From NCBI GenBank assembly GCA_900542255.1, contig UQMR01000010.1, positions 1 to 46,065 on the forward strand: DNA of 46,065 bases. The letters run 5' to 3'. Numbering within the stretch: position 1 is the first letter of the stretch; every line of letters begins with the position of its first letter. Positions 16,002 to 24,517 of the stretch are shown piece after piece. This DNA is from an uncultured Porphyromonadaceae bacterium (GTDB lineage: Bacteria; Bacteroidota; Bacteroidia; Bacteroidales; Barnesiellaceae_A). A model generated the notes under the pieces. The model worked only from the letters and a program-made list of their open reading frames with translations, was not told the origin of the DNA and did no database searches. The translations under genes and the position numbers were made by a program.

Positions 16002-16031
16002 TTGCCTAAACGGCAACATACGTTACCTTTG
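16002..16031 (+). promoter_or_regulatory. dnaB promoter
   Basis: TTG (16002-16004, within TTTTTTG), a 19-nt spacer and TACCTTTG (16024-16031): a full consensus match. The expected leader to ATG 16069 is about 30 nt. Confidence 0.75.
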
Positions 16032-16068
16032 TCGAAAAACATCGTAACTGCTCAACGTAAAACATATC

Positions 16069-17580
16069 ATGTCACCCGTAAAAAGATACTCCTCAAAAAG
16101 TTATACCAAAAAGGAACCCGACTATATGCCCAAGATGTCGGAGCTGGGGAAACTTCCCCCGCAAGATACCGACGTAGAAGAGGCCGTATTGGGTGCCATC
16201 ATGCTCGAAACCGACGCCTACTCGCGGGTTTGTGACATTCTGAAACCAGAATGTTTCTACGACCCCAACAACCAGAAAATATATCAGGCTATCACCGACC
16301 TTGCGGCCCACCAGCGCCCGATAGACATGATTACCGTCACCGACCAGCTGCGCAACAACGGCACACTCGATGAAGTTGGCGGGGCACTGCACATAAGCGA
16401 ACTGACGGGACGCGTGGTATCGGCATCGCACGTAGAGTATCATGCCCGCATCGTGTCGCAGAAATATCTGGCACGCGAGCTTATCTCGTTTTCGAGCGAG
16501 ATACAGACCAAGGCTTTCGACGACACGCAAGATGTAGACGACCTCATGCAGCTCGCCGAAGAGAAACTCTTCCGCATCTCGCAAAACAACCTGAAAAAAG
16601 ATGTCGTACAGATACGCCCCGTCATAGAACAAGCCATCAAGCAAATCGAGGAGGCCAAGAAACGCGACAACAACATGAGCGGACTGGCAACCGGGTTCCA
16701 CGAGCTCGACCGCGTGACGCTGGGCTGGCAAAACTCTGACCTCATCATCATCGCAGCCCGCCCGGCTATGGGAAAAACAGCTTTTGTGCTCTCTATGGCC
16801 AAAAATATGGCTGTCAACTACAACACTCCCGTGGCCGTATTCTCGCTCGAAATGTCGAACCTGCAACTGGTAAACCGCCTCATCGTGAATACTTGCGAGA
16901 TACCGGCCGACAACATCAAGCGCGGTGACTTGCAACCGTGGCAGTGGGACCAGCTGCTGACAAAAATAAACGTCCTTTACGAGGCGCCGCTGTATATCGA
17001 CGACACACCGAGCCTCTCGGTCTTTGAGCTGAGAACCAAAGCCCGCCGCCTGGTGCGCGAGCACGGCGTGAAAATAATCATCATAGACTACCTGCAACTC
17101 ATGAATGCAAGCGGCATGGAATATGGCAGCCGCGAGCAGGAAGTAAGTACCATATCGCGCTCGCTGAAACAGCTGGCCAAGGAGTTGAACATCCCCATCA
17201 TCGCTCTCTCGCAGCTGAACCGTAGCGTAGAGAGCCGCGGCACGGGCAGCGATGCCACCGGCAAGCGCCCGCAACTCTCGGACCTGCGCGAATCGGGTGC
17301 CATAGAGCAAGATGCCGACTTGGTTTGCTTCATACACCGCCCCGAGTACTACCTGAAAACCAGCGAAGACGGCTCCAACAATGATATACGCGGCAAGGCC
17401 GAAATCATTATTGCCAAGCACCGTAATGGTGCTACGAAGGACGTTGTATTGCGCTTTGTGAGCGAGTTGGCCCGCTTCGAGAACTGGGACGAGAAAGATA
17501 TGCGGCTGGAATCGGCCATAAACCGCAATAGCGATACGCAAGCGGCCCCGGCAGAGGGCAACAACAAAATGCCGTTCTAA
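16069..17580 (+). CDS. dnaB: Replicative DNA helicase DnaB
   Basis: Hexameric 5'-3' helicase at the replication fork. The 503-aa protein has a DnaB N-terminal domain (about residues 28-135, PPQDTDVEEAVLGAIMLE), a linker helix, and a RecA-like ATPase domain. Walker A is ARPAMGKTAF (about 230-239) and Walker B is IIIIDYLQLM. QLNRSVESR and the late RHNGATKDVVLRF segment are also typical. There is no intein insertion. The Lys-rich N-terminal extension before residue 24 is not conserved. It is a single gene between a consensus promoter and a strong terminator. Confidence 0.98.
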   Translation: MSPVKRYSSKSYTKKEPDYMPKMSELGKLPPQDTDVEEAVLGAIMLETDAYSRVCDILKPECFYDPNNQKIYQAITDLAAHQRPIDMITVTDQLRNNGTLDEVGGALHISELTGRVVSASHVEYHARIVSQKYLARELISFSSEIQTKAFDDTQDVDDLMQLAEEKLFRISQNNLKKDVVQIRPVIEQAIKQIEEAKKRDNNMSGLATGFHELDRVTLGWQNSDLIIIAARPAMGKTAFVLSMAKNMAVNYNTPVAVFSLEMSNLQLVNRLIVNTCEIPADNIKRGDLQPWQWDQLLTKINVLYEAPLYIDDTPSLSVFELRTKARRLVREHGVKIIIIDYLQLMNASGMEYGSREQEVSTISRSLKQLAKELNIPIIALSQLNRSVESRGTGSDATGKRPQLSDLRESGAIEQDADLVCFIHRPEYYLKTSEDGSNNDIRGKAEIIIAKHRNGATKDVVLRFVSELARFENWDEKDMRLESAINRNSDTQAAPAEGNNKMPF

Positions 17581-17608
17581 CCCGCAAACGGTGAGCGAAG
17601 GCTTATGG

Positions 17609-17647
17609 GGCTGCATCGGAACGCGGTGTTCCGATGCAGCCTTTTTT
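17609..17647 (+). terminator. dnaB terminator
   Basis: A perfect 14-bp stem (GGCTGCATCGGAAC and its complement) with a 5-nt loop is followed directly by TTTTTT, 28 nt after the dnaB stop. Confidence 0.9.
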
Positions 17648-17714
17648 GAAATAAAAAAGATATGCCTCGATGAAAAATTCAAACGCGTTTCCCTTTTTTA
17701 TACTCGACTTTTCG

Positions 17715-17722
17715 TATATTTG
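17715..17722 (+). promoter_or_regulatory. -7 element of the branching enzyme gene
   Basis: TATATTTG matches the Bacteroidetes -7 box exactly, but no TTG lies 19-21 nt upstream. Transcription would start near 17729, leaving a leader of about 135 nt before ATG 17863. Confidence 0.45.
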
Positions 17723-17862
17723 TAGAATATAGGAGGCGGCTCGGCATAGCCAAACTTGAAAATGTCATTTTCGTTTGTCTCTGCTCTCTCCTTGCACTAT
17801 ATTTTATACCATTGCAAAACCGAAAGGCTCAACAACGCCTTACATCAAAAAAACATAACACT

Positions 17863-19890
17863 ATGGAGACTCTTAAAATTATCCAAAACGACCCATGGTT
17901 ATCGCCTTATAAAGAGGCCATCGAGGGACGGCATCAACGTGCTCTCGATGTGAAATATGACCTGACTGACGGCAATAAGATGCGATTTACCGACTTTGCC
18001 GACGGGCATCTATATTTCGGTCTGCATCGCCAACCCAACGGTCGATGGATATTCCGTGAATGGGCTCCCAATGCCACCGCCATATATCTTATAGGCGATT
18101 TCTCTAACTGGCAGGAGCTTCCCGAATATAAGCTGGAACGGCGAGAAAACGGAGTGTGGGAGATAAAACTTGCCTCGCATCTGCTGCATCACTTAGACTT
18201 ATACAAGCTGTCGGTATATTGGAACGGCGGGCACGGCGAACGCATCCCCGCCTGGGCTCAACGAGTGGTACAAGACGAGAAGACATATATATTTTCGGCA
18301 CAGGTATGGGCGCCCGAAAAGCCCTACAAGTTCCGCAAACGGGTATTCCGACCCGATACGGCCCCACTGCTTATCTACGAATGCCACATAGGTATGGCGC
18401 AAGACGCCGAGCGCGTGGGTACGTATAACGAATTCCGCGAGAAAATCTTGCCCCGCATAGCCCGCGCCGGATACAACGCGATACAAATTATGGCGATACA
18501 GGAGCATCCCTACTATGGCTCTTTCGGATACCATGTATCGAGTTTCTTCGCCCCTTCGTCGCGTTTCGGTACGCCCGATGAATTGAAAGCCCTCATCGAT
18601 GAGGCTCACCGCATGGGCATAGCCGTCATCATGGACATCGTGCACTCGCATGCCGTGAAAAACGAGGTAGAAGGGTTAGGCCGTTTCGACGGGTCGTACA
18701 CGCAATACTTCCACGGAGGCGACCGCCGCGAACATCCTGCATGGGATTCTCTCTGCTTCGATTATGGGAAGCACGAGGTGCTGCACTTCCTGCTCTCCAA
18801 CTGCAAATATTGGCTCGAAGAGTTCCACTTCGACGGATTCCGCTTCGACGGGGTAACTTCCATGTTATATTACAGCCACGGATTGGGACAGTCGTTCGGC
18901 TCGTATGCCGACTATTACAACGGCCACCAGGACGACGATGCCATCGTCTACCTGACGCTCGCCAATATGCTTATCCACGAGGTAAATCCCTATGCCATCA
19001 CCATTGCCGAGGAGATGAGCGGGATGCCGGGCCTGGCAGCAAAATTCGAAGATGGCGGTATAGGGTTCGACTACCGCATGGCCATGGGTATCCCCGATTT
19101 CTGGATTAAAACCATCAAGGAGCGCAAAGACGAAGACTGGAAGCCCTCCACTATCTTCTGGGAGCTCACCAACCGCCGCGCCGATGAGAAGACCATCAGC
19201 TATGCCGAAAGCCACGACCAAGCCTTGGTGGGAGACAAGACCATCATATTCCGCCTGATAGACAAGGAGATGTACTGGCACATGATGGTGGGCGACAACG
19301 ACTTCACCGTAGACCGCGGCATGGCGCTCCACAAACTGATACGACTGGTGACGCTCGCTACCATAAACGGAGGATACCTCAACTTCATGGGCAACGAATT
19401 CGGGCATCCCGAATGGATTGATTTCCCACGTGAGGGGAACGGATGGTCATACAAGTATGCACGCCGCCAGTGGGACTTGGTTGATCGCACCGACTTGAAA
19501 TACCAGTTCCTCAACAACTTCGACCGTGCCATGATAGAGACGATTCACAGTGTACGCCACTTTGAAACGAAACCCATCATAAAAATATGGGACAACGACG
19601 GTGACCAAGTTCTGGCCTTCGAACGTAAAGACCTGCTATTTGTCTTCAACTTCCATCCTTACAGCTCATATACAGGCTACGGGCTTCTGGTGGAACCGGG
19701 CGTGTACGAGACGGTTCTCAACAGCGACCGAGGGGAATTTGGAGGACATGACCTGATAGACGAGAGCGTAGAGCACTTCACGCAACCCGACCCTCTCTAC
19801 AAGAAGGAGCACAAAGAGTGGCTACGACTCTATCTGCCGGCTCGCACGGTACAAGTCTTGCGCAAGAAGAAGCCCGAAAAGAAAAAATAA
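17863..19890 (+). CDS. glgB: 1,4-alpha-glucan branching enzyme (GH13)
   Basis: Introduces alpha-1,6 branches into glycogen. The 675-aa protein starts METLKIIQNDPWL; a longer frame from 17812 is less likely. It has a CBM48-like N-terminal domain (FREWAPNATAIYLIGDFSNW, about 65-83) and a GH13 barrel. Family regions are DIVHSH (258-263), GFRFDG with nucleophile D329, AEEMSGMP with acid/base E383, and YAESHDQAL with the third carboxylate. The short N-terminus and sequence style resemble the eukaryote-like subfamily of branching enzymes. The Lys-rich C-terminal tail (RKKKPEKKK) is unusual. No other glycogen gene is nearby. Confidence 0.92.
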   Translation: METLKIIQNDPWLSPYKEAIEGRHQRALDVKYDLTDGNKMRFTDFADGHLYFGLHRQPNGRWIFREWAPNATAIYLIGDFSNWQELPEYKLERRENGVWEIKLASHLLHHLDLYKLSVYWNGGHGERIPAWAQRVVQDEKTYIFSAQVWAPEKPYKFRKRVFRPDTAPLLIYECHIGMAQDAERVGTYNEFREKILPRIARAGYNAIQIMAIQEHPYYGSFGYHVSSFFAPSSRFGTPDELKALIDEAHRMGIAVIMDIVHSHAVKNEVEGLGRFDGSYTQYFHGGDRREHPAWDSLCFDYGKHEVLHFLLSNCKYWLEEFHFDGFRFDGVTSMLYYSHGLGQSFGSYADYYNGHQDDDAIVYLTLANMLIHEVNPYAITIAEEMSGMPGLAAKFEDGGIGFDYRMAMGIPDFWIKTIKERKDEDWKPSTIFWELTNRRADEKTISYAESHDQALVGDKTIIFRLIDKEMYWHMMVGDNDFTVDRGMALHKLIRLVTLATINGGYLNFMGNEFGHPEWIDFPREGNGWSYKYARRQWDLVDRTDLKYQFLNNFDRAMIETIHSVRHFETKPIIKIWDNDGDQVLAFERKDLLFVFNFHPYSSYTGYGLLVEPGVYETVLNSDRGEFGGHDLIDESVEHFTQPDPLYKKEHKEWLRLYLPARTVQVLRKKKPEKKK

Positions 19891-20007
19891 GGCAACTGCA
19901 CTCATTGCACGCTGTAACAACAAAAACGCAACAATCAAAAGGGCGTAAGGGGTGCGAAACGCCAAGACGGTTACACCCGGAACGTTACAGATTGCAGCCA
20001 TAATATC

Positions 20008-20105
20008 AAAAGGGGCCGTATCATTACTCAACAGAGAGTTTGATACGGCTCCTTTGCTTTGTCTTATATTATACGTATATCTCCAAGTATTGAGTCCTGA
20101 CACAC
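20008..20105 (-). repeat. Dispersed repeat copy 2, with terminator hairpin
   Basis: Read on the minus strand it begins with GTGTGTCA (20105-20098), has an AT-rich middle, and ends in a 15-bp imperfect hairpin (20055-20008, AAAGGAGCCGTATCA and TGATACGGCCCCTTT). It is related to 9437-9545. The hairpin also serves as a terminator for the plus-strand branching enzyme gene. Confidence 0.5.
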
Positions 20106-20270
20106 TTCCCTTTTTGGGGTAGGGAGTACGTTCTCTTAAAGCGCCTATTCCGACAGGCTCTTCCATAACCCTTGCAACAGGGGGGATAACACCCGAGCCA
20201 GCTCCTCTACCCCACACACCTTGCCATATACACCCTCACATGCACCCGCACCATAACCTACCTAAACGAC

Positions 20271-20305
20271 GCGGGGCTGTTCCCTACTGTAAGGAACAGC
20301 CCCGC
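20271..20305 (-). terminator. Terminator of the ppiD-like gene
   Basis: A perfect 13-bp GC-rich stem (GCGGGGCTGTTCC and its complement) with a 9-nt loop lies 27 nt past the minus-strand stop codon. Confidence 0.75.
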
Positions 20306-20331
20306 GGATTATGATGTTTCACGTTATCGCA

Positions 20332-22428
20332 TCAGAAGAAACGGATAAGCGTATTCTCTATGTCGGCCTTATCGCGCAATACTTGCATGAGACGGCTGTT
20401 TACGACAGAGGTGTATTGTCTGTCGAGGCGTGCAATCTCGGCTGCTTCGTCATAGGGTTTTGCCGACTCGTTGACGTTGACAACTTGCAGCACATAAACG
20501 CCGCGGTTGCCCTTGACAGGTGCCGAAATCTTACCTTTCTCCACCGACGGTGCCACACCGGCAACGGCAGGCTCGTAACCCAATCCCGAGATTGAGGGCG
20601 ACGAGAAGGTAACGAATTTGGCCGTATCTACTTTCTCGGCCTTCACGGCTGCTGCATAGGCCGACATCTCGGCAGGTGTCACGGCAGCAAGCTGCTCGGC
20701 GATGATGGCGGCTTTCTTATCATTGCGCACACGCATCGTAAGCATTGTTTCGAGGTCTTTCATAGGTACATAACCGGCAGGCAGAACCTCTTCGAGGGCA
20801 GCTACCACAAAACGGTCGCCTATGGTGAATATCTCTGAAATTTCGTCTTTCTTGGCGTTGAATGCCCAGCGTACTATCTGACGGCCGTCCTGAATACCGG
20901 GGATGGCAATATCCTCGGCACTGCAATCAGCGTTCATCACCGAGTAACCGGCTACTTGCGCGCTATCGGCAAAGGCCTTGGCATCGTCGTTGGCGGCAAC
21001 ATACGACAGCAGACCGTTATGGAGTGCGTTGTATGTGTCGTTGCTGGGATCTACCGATATGGAGATAACGGCAACTTTGGCTTTCTTTACGGGAGCTGTG
21101 CGCTCGGTTACTTGCACAATGTGCGAACCGCCGATGCTCTCGGTCTTGAAGAAACCATCGCCGGCACTGAATACGTCGTTGATAAAGCCGCGACCTACCT
21201 CACCTATCATGCTCTCGGTAAGCCATACGTTTTCTACTGTCATGAGGTCATCGCCGAGGGCAGCAAAGTCACCGCCGTTACGCAGCAGGTTGTAGACGCT
21301 GTCTACGCGCGTATCGCCAACCGGGAAGTTCACCATGCGTACTTGTATGGAGTCGGGAGCTGTTTTCGTATCCATGAGACGATACATAGAGTATGTATCA
21401 TTGGCAAATATGGGAGCGCAGGCTTCGCCCACTTGGGCGTTCTCTACAAAGTTTTTCTCATCGGCATCCATAGAACGCACGGCTACAAAATAGTCGGCAT
21501 AGGGATAGTCTGAGTTGTCATTTACCACTTCGGCAACATCATCGGTGGTAGCGAAAAGCTCTTTGAGCATATTTATTCTCTCCTCGGCTTTCTCATAATC
21601 GGCTGCGGCAGGTTTGATATCTACTGCAATATAGCTGATAGAGCGGCGTTCGGGATTCTCATAGAGTTTTTTCACTTTGTTGTATTCGGCCGTAAGGTCG
21701 CCTTTGGTAACCTCTATTGTAGAATCGGGTATCGATGTATAGGGTTGCATGACATATGCAATGTCTACCGAATTGTTTTGCCCGGCAAATGCCATTTCTG
21801 CATCTACTTTGTTGGGGACAACGGCGGCATCTACAAGGAAGGCCAATTTCTCGGCAGCTCTCGACTGGCGGATACTCTTTTCCATGTTGAGCCATATATT
21901 ACGTTGGGCTGCTATTTGTGCCAACTGTTCGGGTTGCGTGTAACCATTCTCTTCGGGGTGGAAGATAACTTGCAGGAAGTTATTCAAAGCCTGACGGTCG
22001 AATTGCCCAGTCTCGGGGTTGGTGAATGATTGAGCAACTTGCGGCACGATATTGTCGCCGGTAAGCAGGTCATTCAGCTCCTCTTTACTCACTGTGATAC
22101 CCACAGCTTCGAGCTCCTCGCCGAGCAAAATCTCGTTCACCATGGCATCGTAAACTTCTTTGTTGATATAAGCCGATGCTCCGTCGGGCATGGGTATGCC
22201 TCTCTGCTGGTACATAGCCTGCATCTCTTCCGAGCGGGCTTGCACACGTTGCTGATACTCTTCTACACCGATAGAAGTGCCATTGACGGTAGCAACTTTG
22301 TTTTTACTCATCATGAAGAATGACTGCCCCGAATTGAGGAAGTCGCCGATGATAAATGCAAGCAATGCCACACCTATGATAATGACAAGGAAAGCGGCTT
22401 TGCTTCTTATTTTCTCTAACGTAGCCAT
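20332..22428 (-). CDS. PpiD/SurA-like periplasmic folding factor (peptidylprolyl isomerase family)
   Basis: 698 aa. A single N-terminal membrane anchor (about residues 12-31, AFLVIIIGVALLAFIIGDFL) is followed by a SurA_N-type chaperone domain (VATVNGTSIGVEEYQQRVQ). The rest faces the periplasm and includes a diverged parvulin-like region near 345-455 (IQVRMVNFPV to GGSHIVQVTE). The architecture is that of PpiD, which assists folding of exported and outer-membrane proteins. Isomerase activity is uncertain because the parvulin signature is weak. It follows the CorC-like gene by 98 nt, so it could be the third gene of the lptC operon. Confidence 0.88.
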   Translation of the reverse strand: MATLEKIRSKAAFLVIIIGVALLAFIIGDFLNSGQSFFMMSKNKVATVNGTSIGVEEYQQRVQARSEEMQAMYQQRGIPMPDGASAYINKEVYDAMVNEILLGEELEAVGITVSKEELNDLLTGDNIVPQVAQSFTNPETGQFDRQALNNFLQVIFHPEENGYTQPEQLAQIAAQRNIWLNMEKSIRQSRAAEKLAFLVDAAVVPNKVDAEMAFAGQNNSVDIAYVMQPYTSIPDSTIEVTKGDLTAEYNKVKKLYENPERRSISYIAVDIKPAAADYEKAEERINMLKELFATTDDVAEVVNDNSDYPYADYFVAVRSMDADEKNFVENAQVGEACAPIFANDTYSMYRLMDTKTAPDSIQVRMVNFPVGDTRVDSVYNLLRNGGDFAALGDDLMTVENVWLTESMIGEVGRGFINDVFSAGDGFFKTESIGGSHIVQVTERTAPVKKAKVAVISISVDPSNDTYNALHNGLLSYVAANDDAKAFADSAQVAGYSVMNADCSAEDIAIPGIQDGRQIVRWAFNAKKDEISEIFTIGDRFVVAALEEVLPAGYVPMKDLETMLTMRVRNDKKAAIIAEQLAAVTPAEMSAYAAAVKAEKVDTAKFVTFSSPSISGLGYEPAVAGVAPSVEKGKISAPVKGNRGVYVLQVVNVNESAKPYDEAAEIARLDRQYTSVVNSRLMQVLRDKADIENTLIRFF

Positions 22429-22526
22429 TTGTAGTTTATATGTTTTTAGTTTTTATTTATATACTATTTACAAGGGTGCGAATTTACAAAAAAAGCACGG
22501 ATAAGCGAAATTTAGTAATATATTTT

Positions 22527-23786
22527 TCATTCACCTGCGATTTTCAGGTGCACAAGCTCTATTCTATTGGCCCGGCGGCGTGTAATGGTGAAAGCAAAAC
22601 GCCCTATCGTAACCGTTTCGCCTTGCGCCGGGAGGGTCTGATAGTGGTTGAGAATATAGCCGGCGATGGTAAGATAGTCGTCCGACTCGGGTATCTGCAA
22701 CCCGAACTCTTCGTTGATATTGGAAATCTCCATACGCCCCGAGAAGTCGTATTCGCCCTCGGCCGTCCGGCGCGACACAAGGTTGGTGCGGTCGTGCTCG
22801 TCTTCTATCTCTCCGAAAATCTCTTCGACCAAATCTTCGAGCGTAACCAGACCTGCCGTTCCGCCAAACTCATCGACAACGATTGCCATGCTCTTTTTCT
22901 GCTGCATAAAGAGCCGCATCAGCTTGTTGGCCGGCTTCGACTCCGGCACAAAAAGTACAGGACGTACTTTCTGCCGCCAATCTCCTCCCCGAAACATCTC
23001 GGCTACATGATAGTAACCCTCTATATTGTCTATGTTGCCACGGTAGGCCACTACTTTCGACTTGCCGGTCTCAACCAAGAGTTGCAACAGGTCGTCGTCG
23101 GTCTCCTTCTCTATATCCACGGCGATAATCTCGGTACGGGGCACCATGCAGTCGCGCACATATACGCTGCTGAAATCCAGCGCGTTGTGCAGCATCTTCA
23201 TTTCGTTTTCGACCTCGGTCGACTCGGCATTGTTTTCGAGATTATCCTGTATGAGCGCATCGAGCTCTACTTTACTGAGCATAAAGCCCGTGCGCCTTGG
23301 CCGGGGCTTGACGCGGGTAAGACGCATCCATCCGTTCGAGGCGGCCATAACGAGCCATGCAAAAGGATAGAGTATCACATATAACAGGAGCGCAAGGGGT
23401 GACGTACATTGCATCACGACTTGGGCATCGGCACACGAAAAGAGCAATGCCATCAACTCTACCACAAGAAACAACGCAACGGCTGCAACGACGACAAGCA
23501 TTACCACAGCCAGCAATGCGCTGCCGAAAAAGGCCGCAAACGGTGCATAGAGAGCTGCGGCCAACGATATGGCAAAAGTCACAAGAAACGTATGCTCGCC
23601 TATGGTTACTGCGGTAAGATACCCCTCCTCGTTATTATAGAAGATATTACTGAGGCGATGTGCTATACCTTGCTGCCCGGCATCGCCCTCGGTACGCGTC
23701 GCTATCGCCGAAACGAATACCAACTCCATAGCGGCAAACAGGGCGGCCAGAAACAACGAAATGAATATGATTGCTATCCAGTCCAT
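22527..23786 (-). CDS. CNNM/CBS/CorC-HlyC membrane protein (hemolysin family, GldE-like)
   Basis: 419 aa. N-terminal CNNM-type membrane domain with hydrophobic segments near residues 3-25, 57-78, 88-112 and 130-150. It is followed by paired CBS domains (about 205-325, including [16 protein letters not shown] and [20 protein letters not shown]), then a CorC_HlyC domain at the C-terminus. The 'hemolysin' name is historical; such proteins are linked to ion (magnesium or cobalt) transport, and in gliding Bacteroidetes to GldE. The start codon is 5 nt after the lptC stop, so the two are co-transcribed. Confidence 0.9.
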   Translation of the reverse strand: MDWIAIIFISLFLAALFAAMELVFVSAIATRTEGDAGQQGIAHRLSNIFYNNEEGYLTAVTIGEHTFLVTFAISLAAALYAPFAAFFGSALLAVVMLVVVAAVALFLVVELMALLFSCADAQVVMQCTSPLALLLYVILYPFAWLVMAASNGWMRLTRVKPRPRRTGFMLSKVELDALIQDNLENNAESTEVENEMKMLHNALDFSSVYVRDCMVPRTEIIAVDIEKETDDDLLQLLVETGKSKVVAYRGNIDNIEGYYHVAEMFRGGDWRQKVRPVLFVPESKPANKLMRLFMQQKKSMAIVVDEFGGTAGLVTLEDLVEEIFGEIEDEHDRTNLVSRRTAEGEYDFSGRMEISNINEEFGLQIPESDDYLTIAGYILNHYQTLPAQGETVTIGRFAFTITRRRANRIELVHLKIAGE

Positions 23787-23791
23787 AACGA

Positions 23792-24433
23792 TTATTGCAA
23801 AGAGGGTGACGCAAGGGTATCGGCGTCGGCCGTGGCGGCAGTATCGGCAACAGCAGCCGAGTCGCGCTCTACGGTAAAGATACCGCTTGTGCGCAAAATA
23901 GAGTATTTCGTAAGTTGCTCGTTAGATACAAAGCCCACACCCTCGATAACCTCTTCGTCGGTTGTGATGCGGATGGCAGAATCGGAGTAAATCGTACGAC
24001 GGCGCTGATCCCAGAAAAGCTGTTGCGTATCGAAAATGCGCCCCTCGAAGTTTTCTATATGGACATTGCGGTCGAGCTGCCACAGTTGTCGGTCTTCGTA
24101 ATATATCGCCGTATCGCTGAGCACAAGCGCCTCGGTCTGAAAAAGCGTATCGAAACGCTCTACCTTGATACCATCGGGGAAATACCAATACGGCTCCTCG
24201 GCATTGTCATACATATACCATGTGGGAGCCTCTATACGATAACGGGTAATACCCGAGTCGGAAATGAGCGACAGCACATCGCGAGTGTAGAGCGTGGGCA
24301 GAGAGTCTACATTTTCGTAACCCTGCGCCACCTCGGTTTTGGGTTTATTACAGGCCATGGCAAATAGAATGGAGGCCATCATAGCCCACAGGGGCAGCCG
24401 CCGGCTTGCAACAACGATGTGCGTCTTGTACAT
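23792..24433 (-). CDS. lptC: LPS export protein LptC (lipoprotein)
   Basis: 213 aa from ATG 24433. The N-terminus has a basic, hydrophobic signal with lipobox LFAMAC, predicting a lipid-anchored periplasmic protein. The body is a beta-jellyroll of the LptC type: YTRDVLSLISDSGITRYRIEAPTW, then LVLSDTAIYYEDRQLWQL and IFDTQQLFWDQRRRTIYSDS. LptC carries LPS from the LptBFG transporter to LptA. Earlier in-frame ATGs (24475, 24499) are rejected because they lie in or before a strong hairpin (24457-24494). The C-terminal tail is Ala/Asp/Thr-rich. The neighbours fit an envelope operon. Confidence 0.88.
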   Translation of the reverse strand: MYKTHIVVASRRLPLWAMMASILFAMACNKPKTEVAQGYENVDSLPTLYTRDVLSLISDSGITRYRIEAPTWYMYDNAEEPYWYFPDGIKVERFDTLFQTEALVLSDTAIYYEDRQLWQLDRNVHIENFEGRIFDTQQLFWDQRRRTIYSDSAIRITTDEEVIEGVGFVSNEQLTKYSILRTSGIFTVERDSAAVADTAATADADTLASPSLQ

Positions 24434-24456
24434 GCTTCGCTTTCTTTTTTGTGAAA

Positions 24457-24494
24457 GGCGCGGAAGCAGCCTCATGAGAGGATACCGCCGCGCC
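24457..24494 (-). terminator. Hairpin between the C10 protease gene and lptC
   Basis: The outer stem GGCGCGG/CCGCGCC and inner stem CCTC/GAGG form a two-part hairpin just after the protease stop (24518). On the minus strand it is followed by CTTTCACAAAAAAG, with only about 20 nt left before the lptC ATG. It may be a terminator or an attenuating structure in the lptC leader. Confidence 0.5.
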
Positions 24495-24517
24495 TGCAAT
24501 CAATCTATTTACAACAT

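Larger units (their letters stand above)
19891..20331. other. Convergent intergenic region with two hairpins
   Basis: About 440 bases between two convergent genes. It contains the second copy of the dispersed repeat (20008-20105) and a strong GC-rich hairpin (20271-20305). A minus-strand frame can be drawn through it, but it reads through the repeat and overlaps the branching enzyme gene. I see no convincing gene or structured RNA here. Confidence 0.5.

Noticed and set aside
19822..20217. Minus-strand frame of 131 codons
   Set aside because: It overlaps the end of the branching enzyme gene and reads through a dispersed repeat and its terminator hairpin. It looks like a chance frame.
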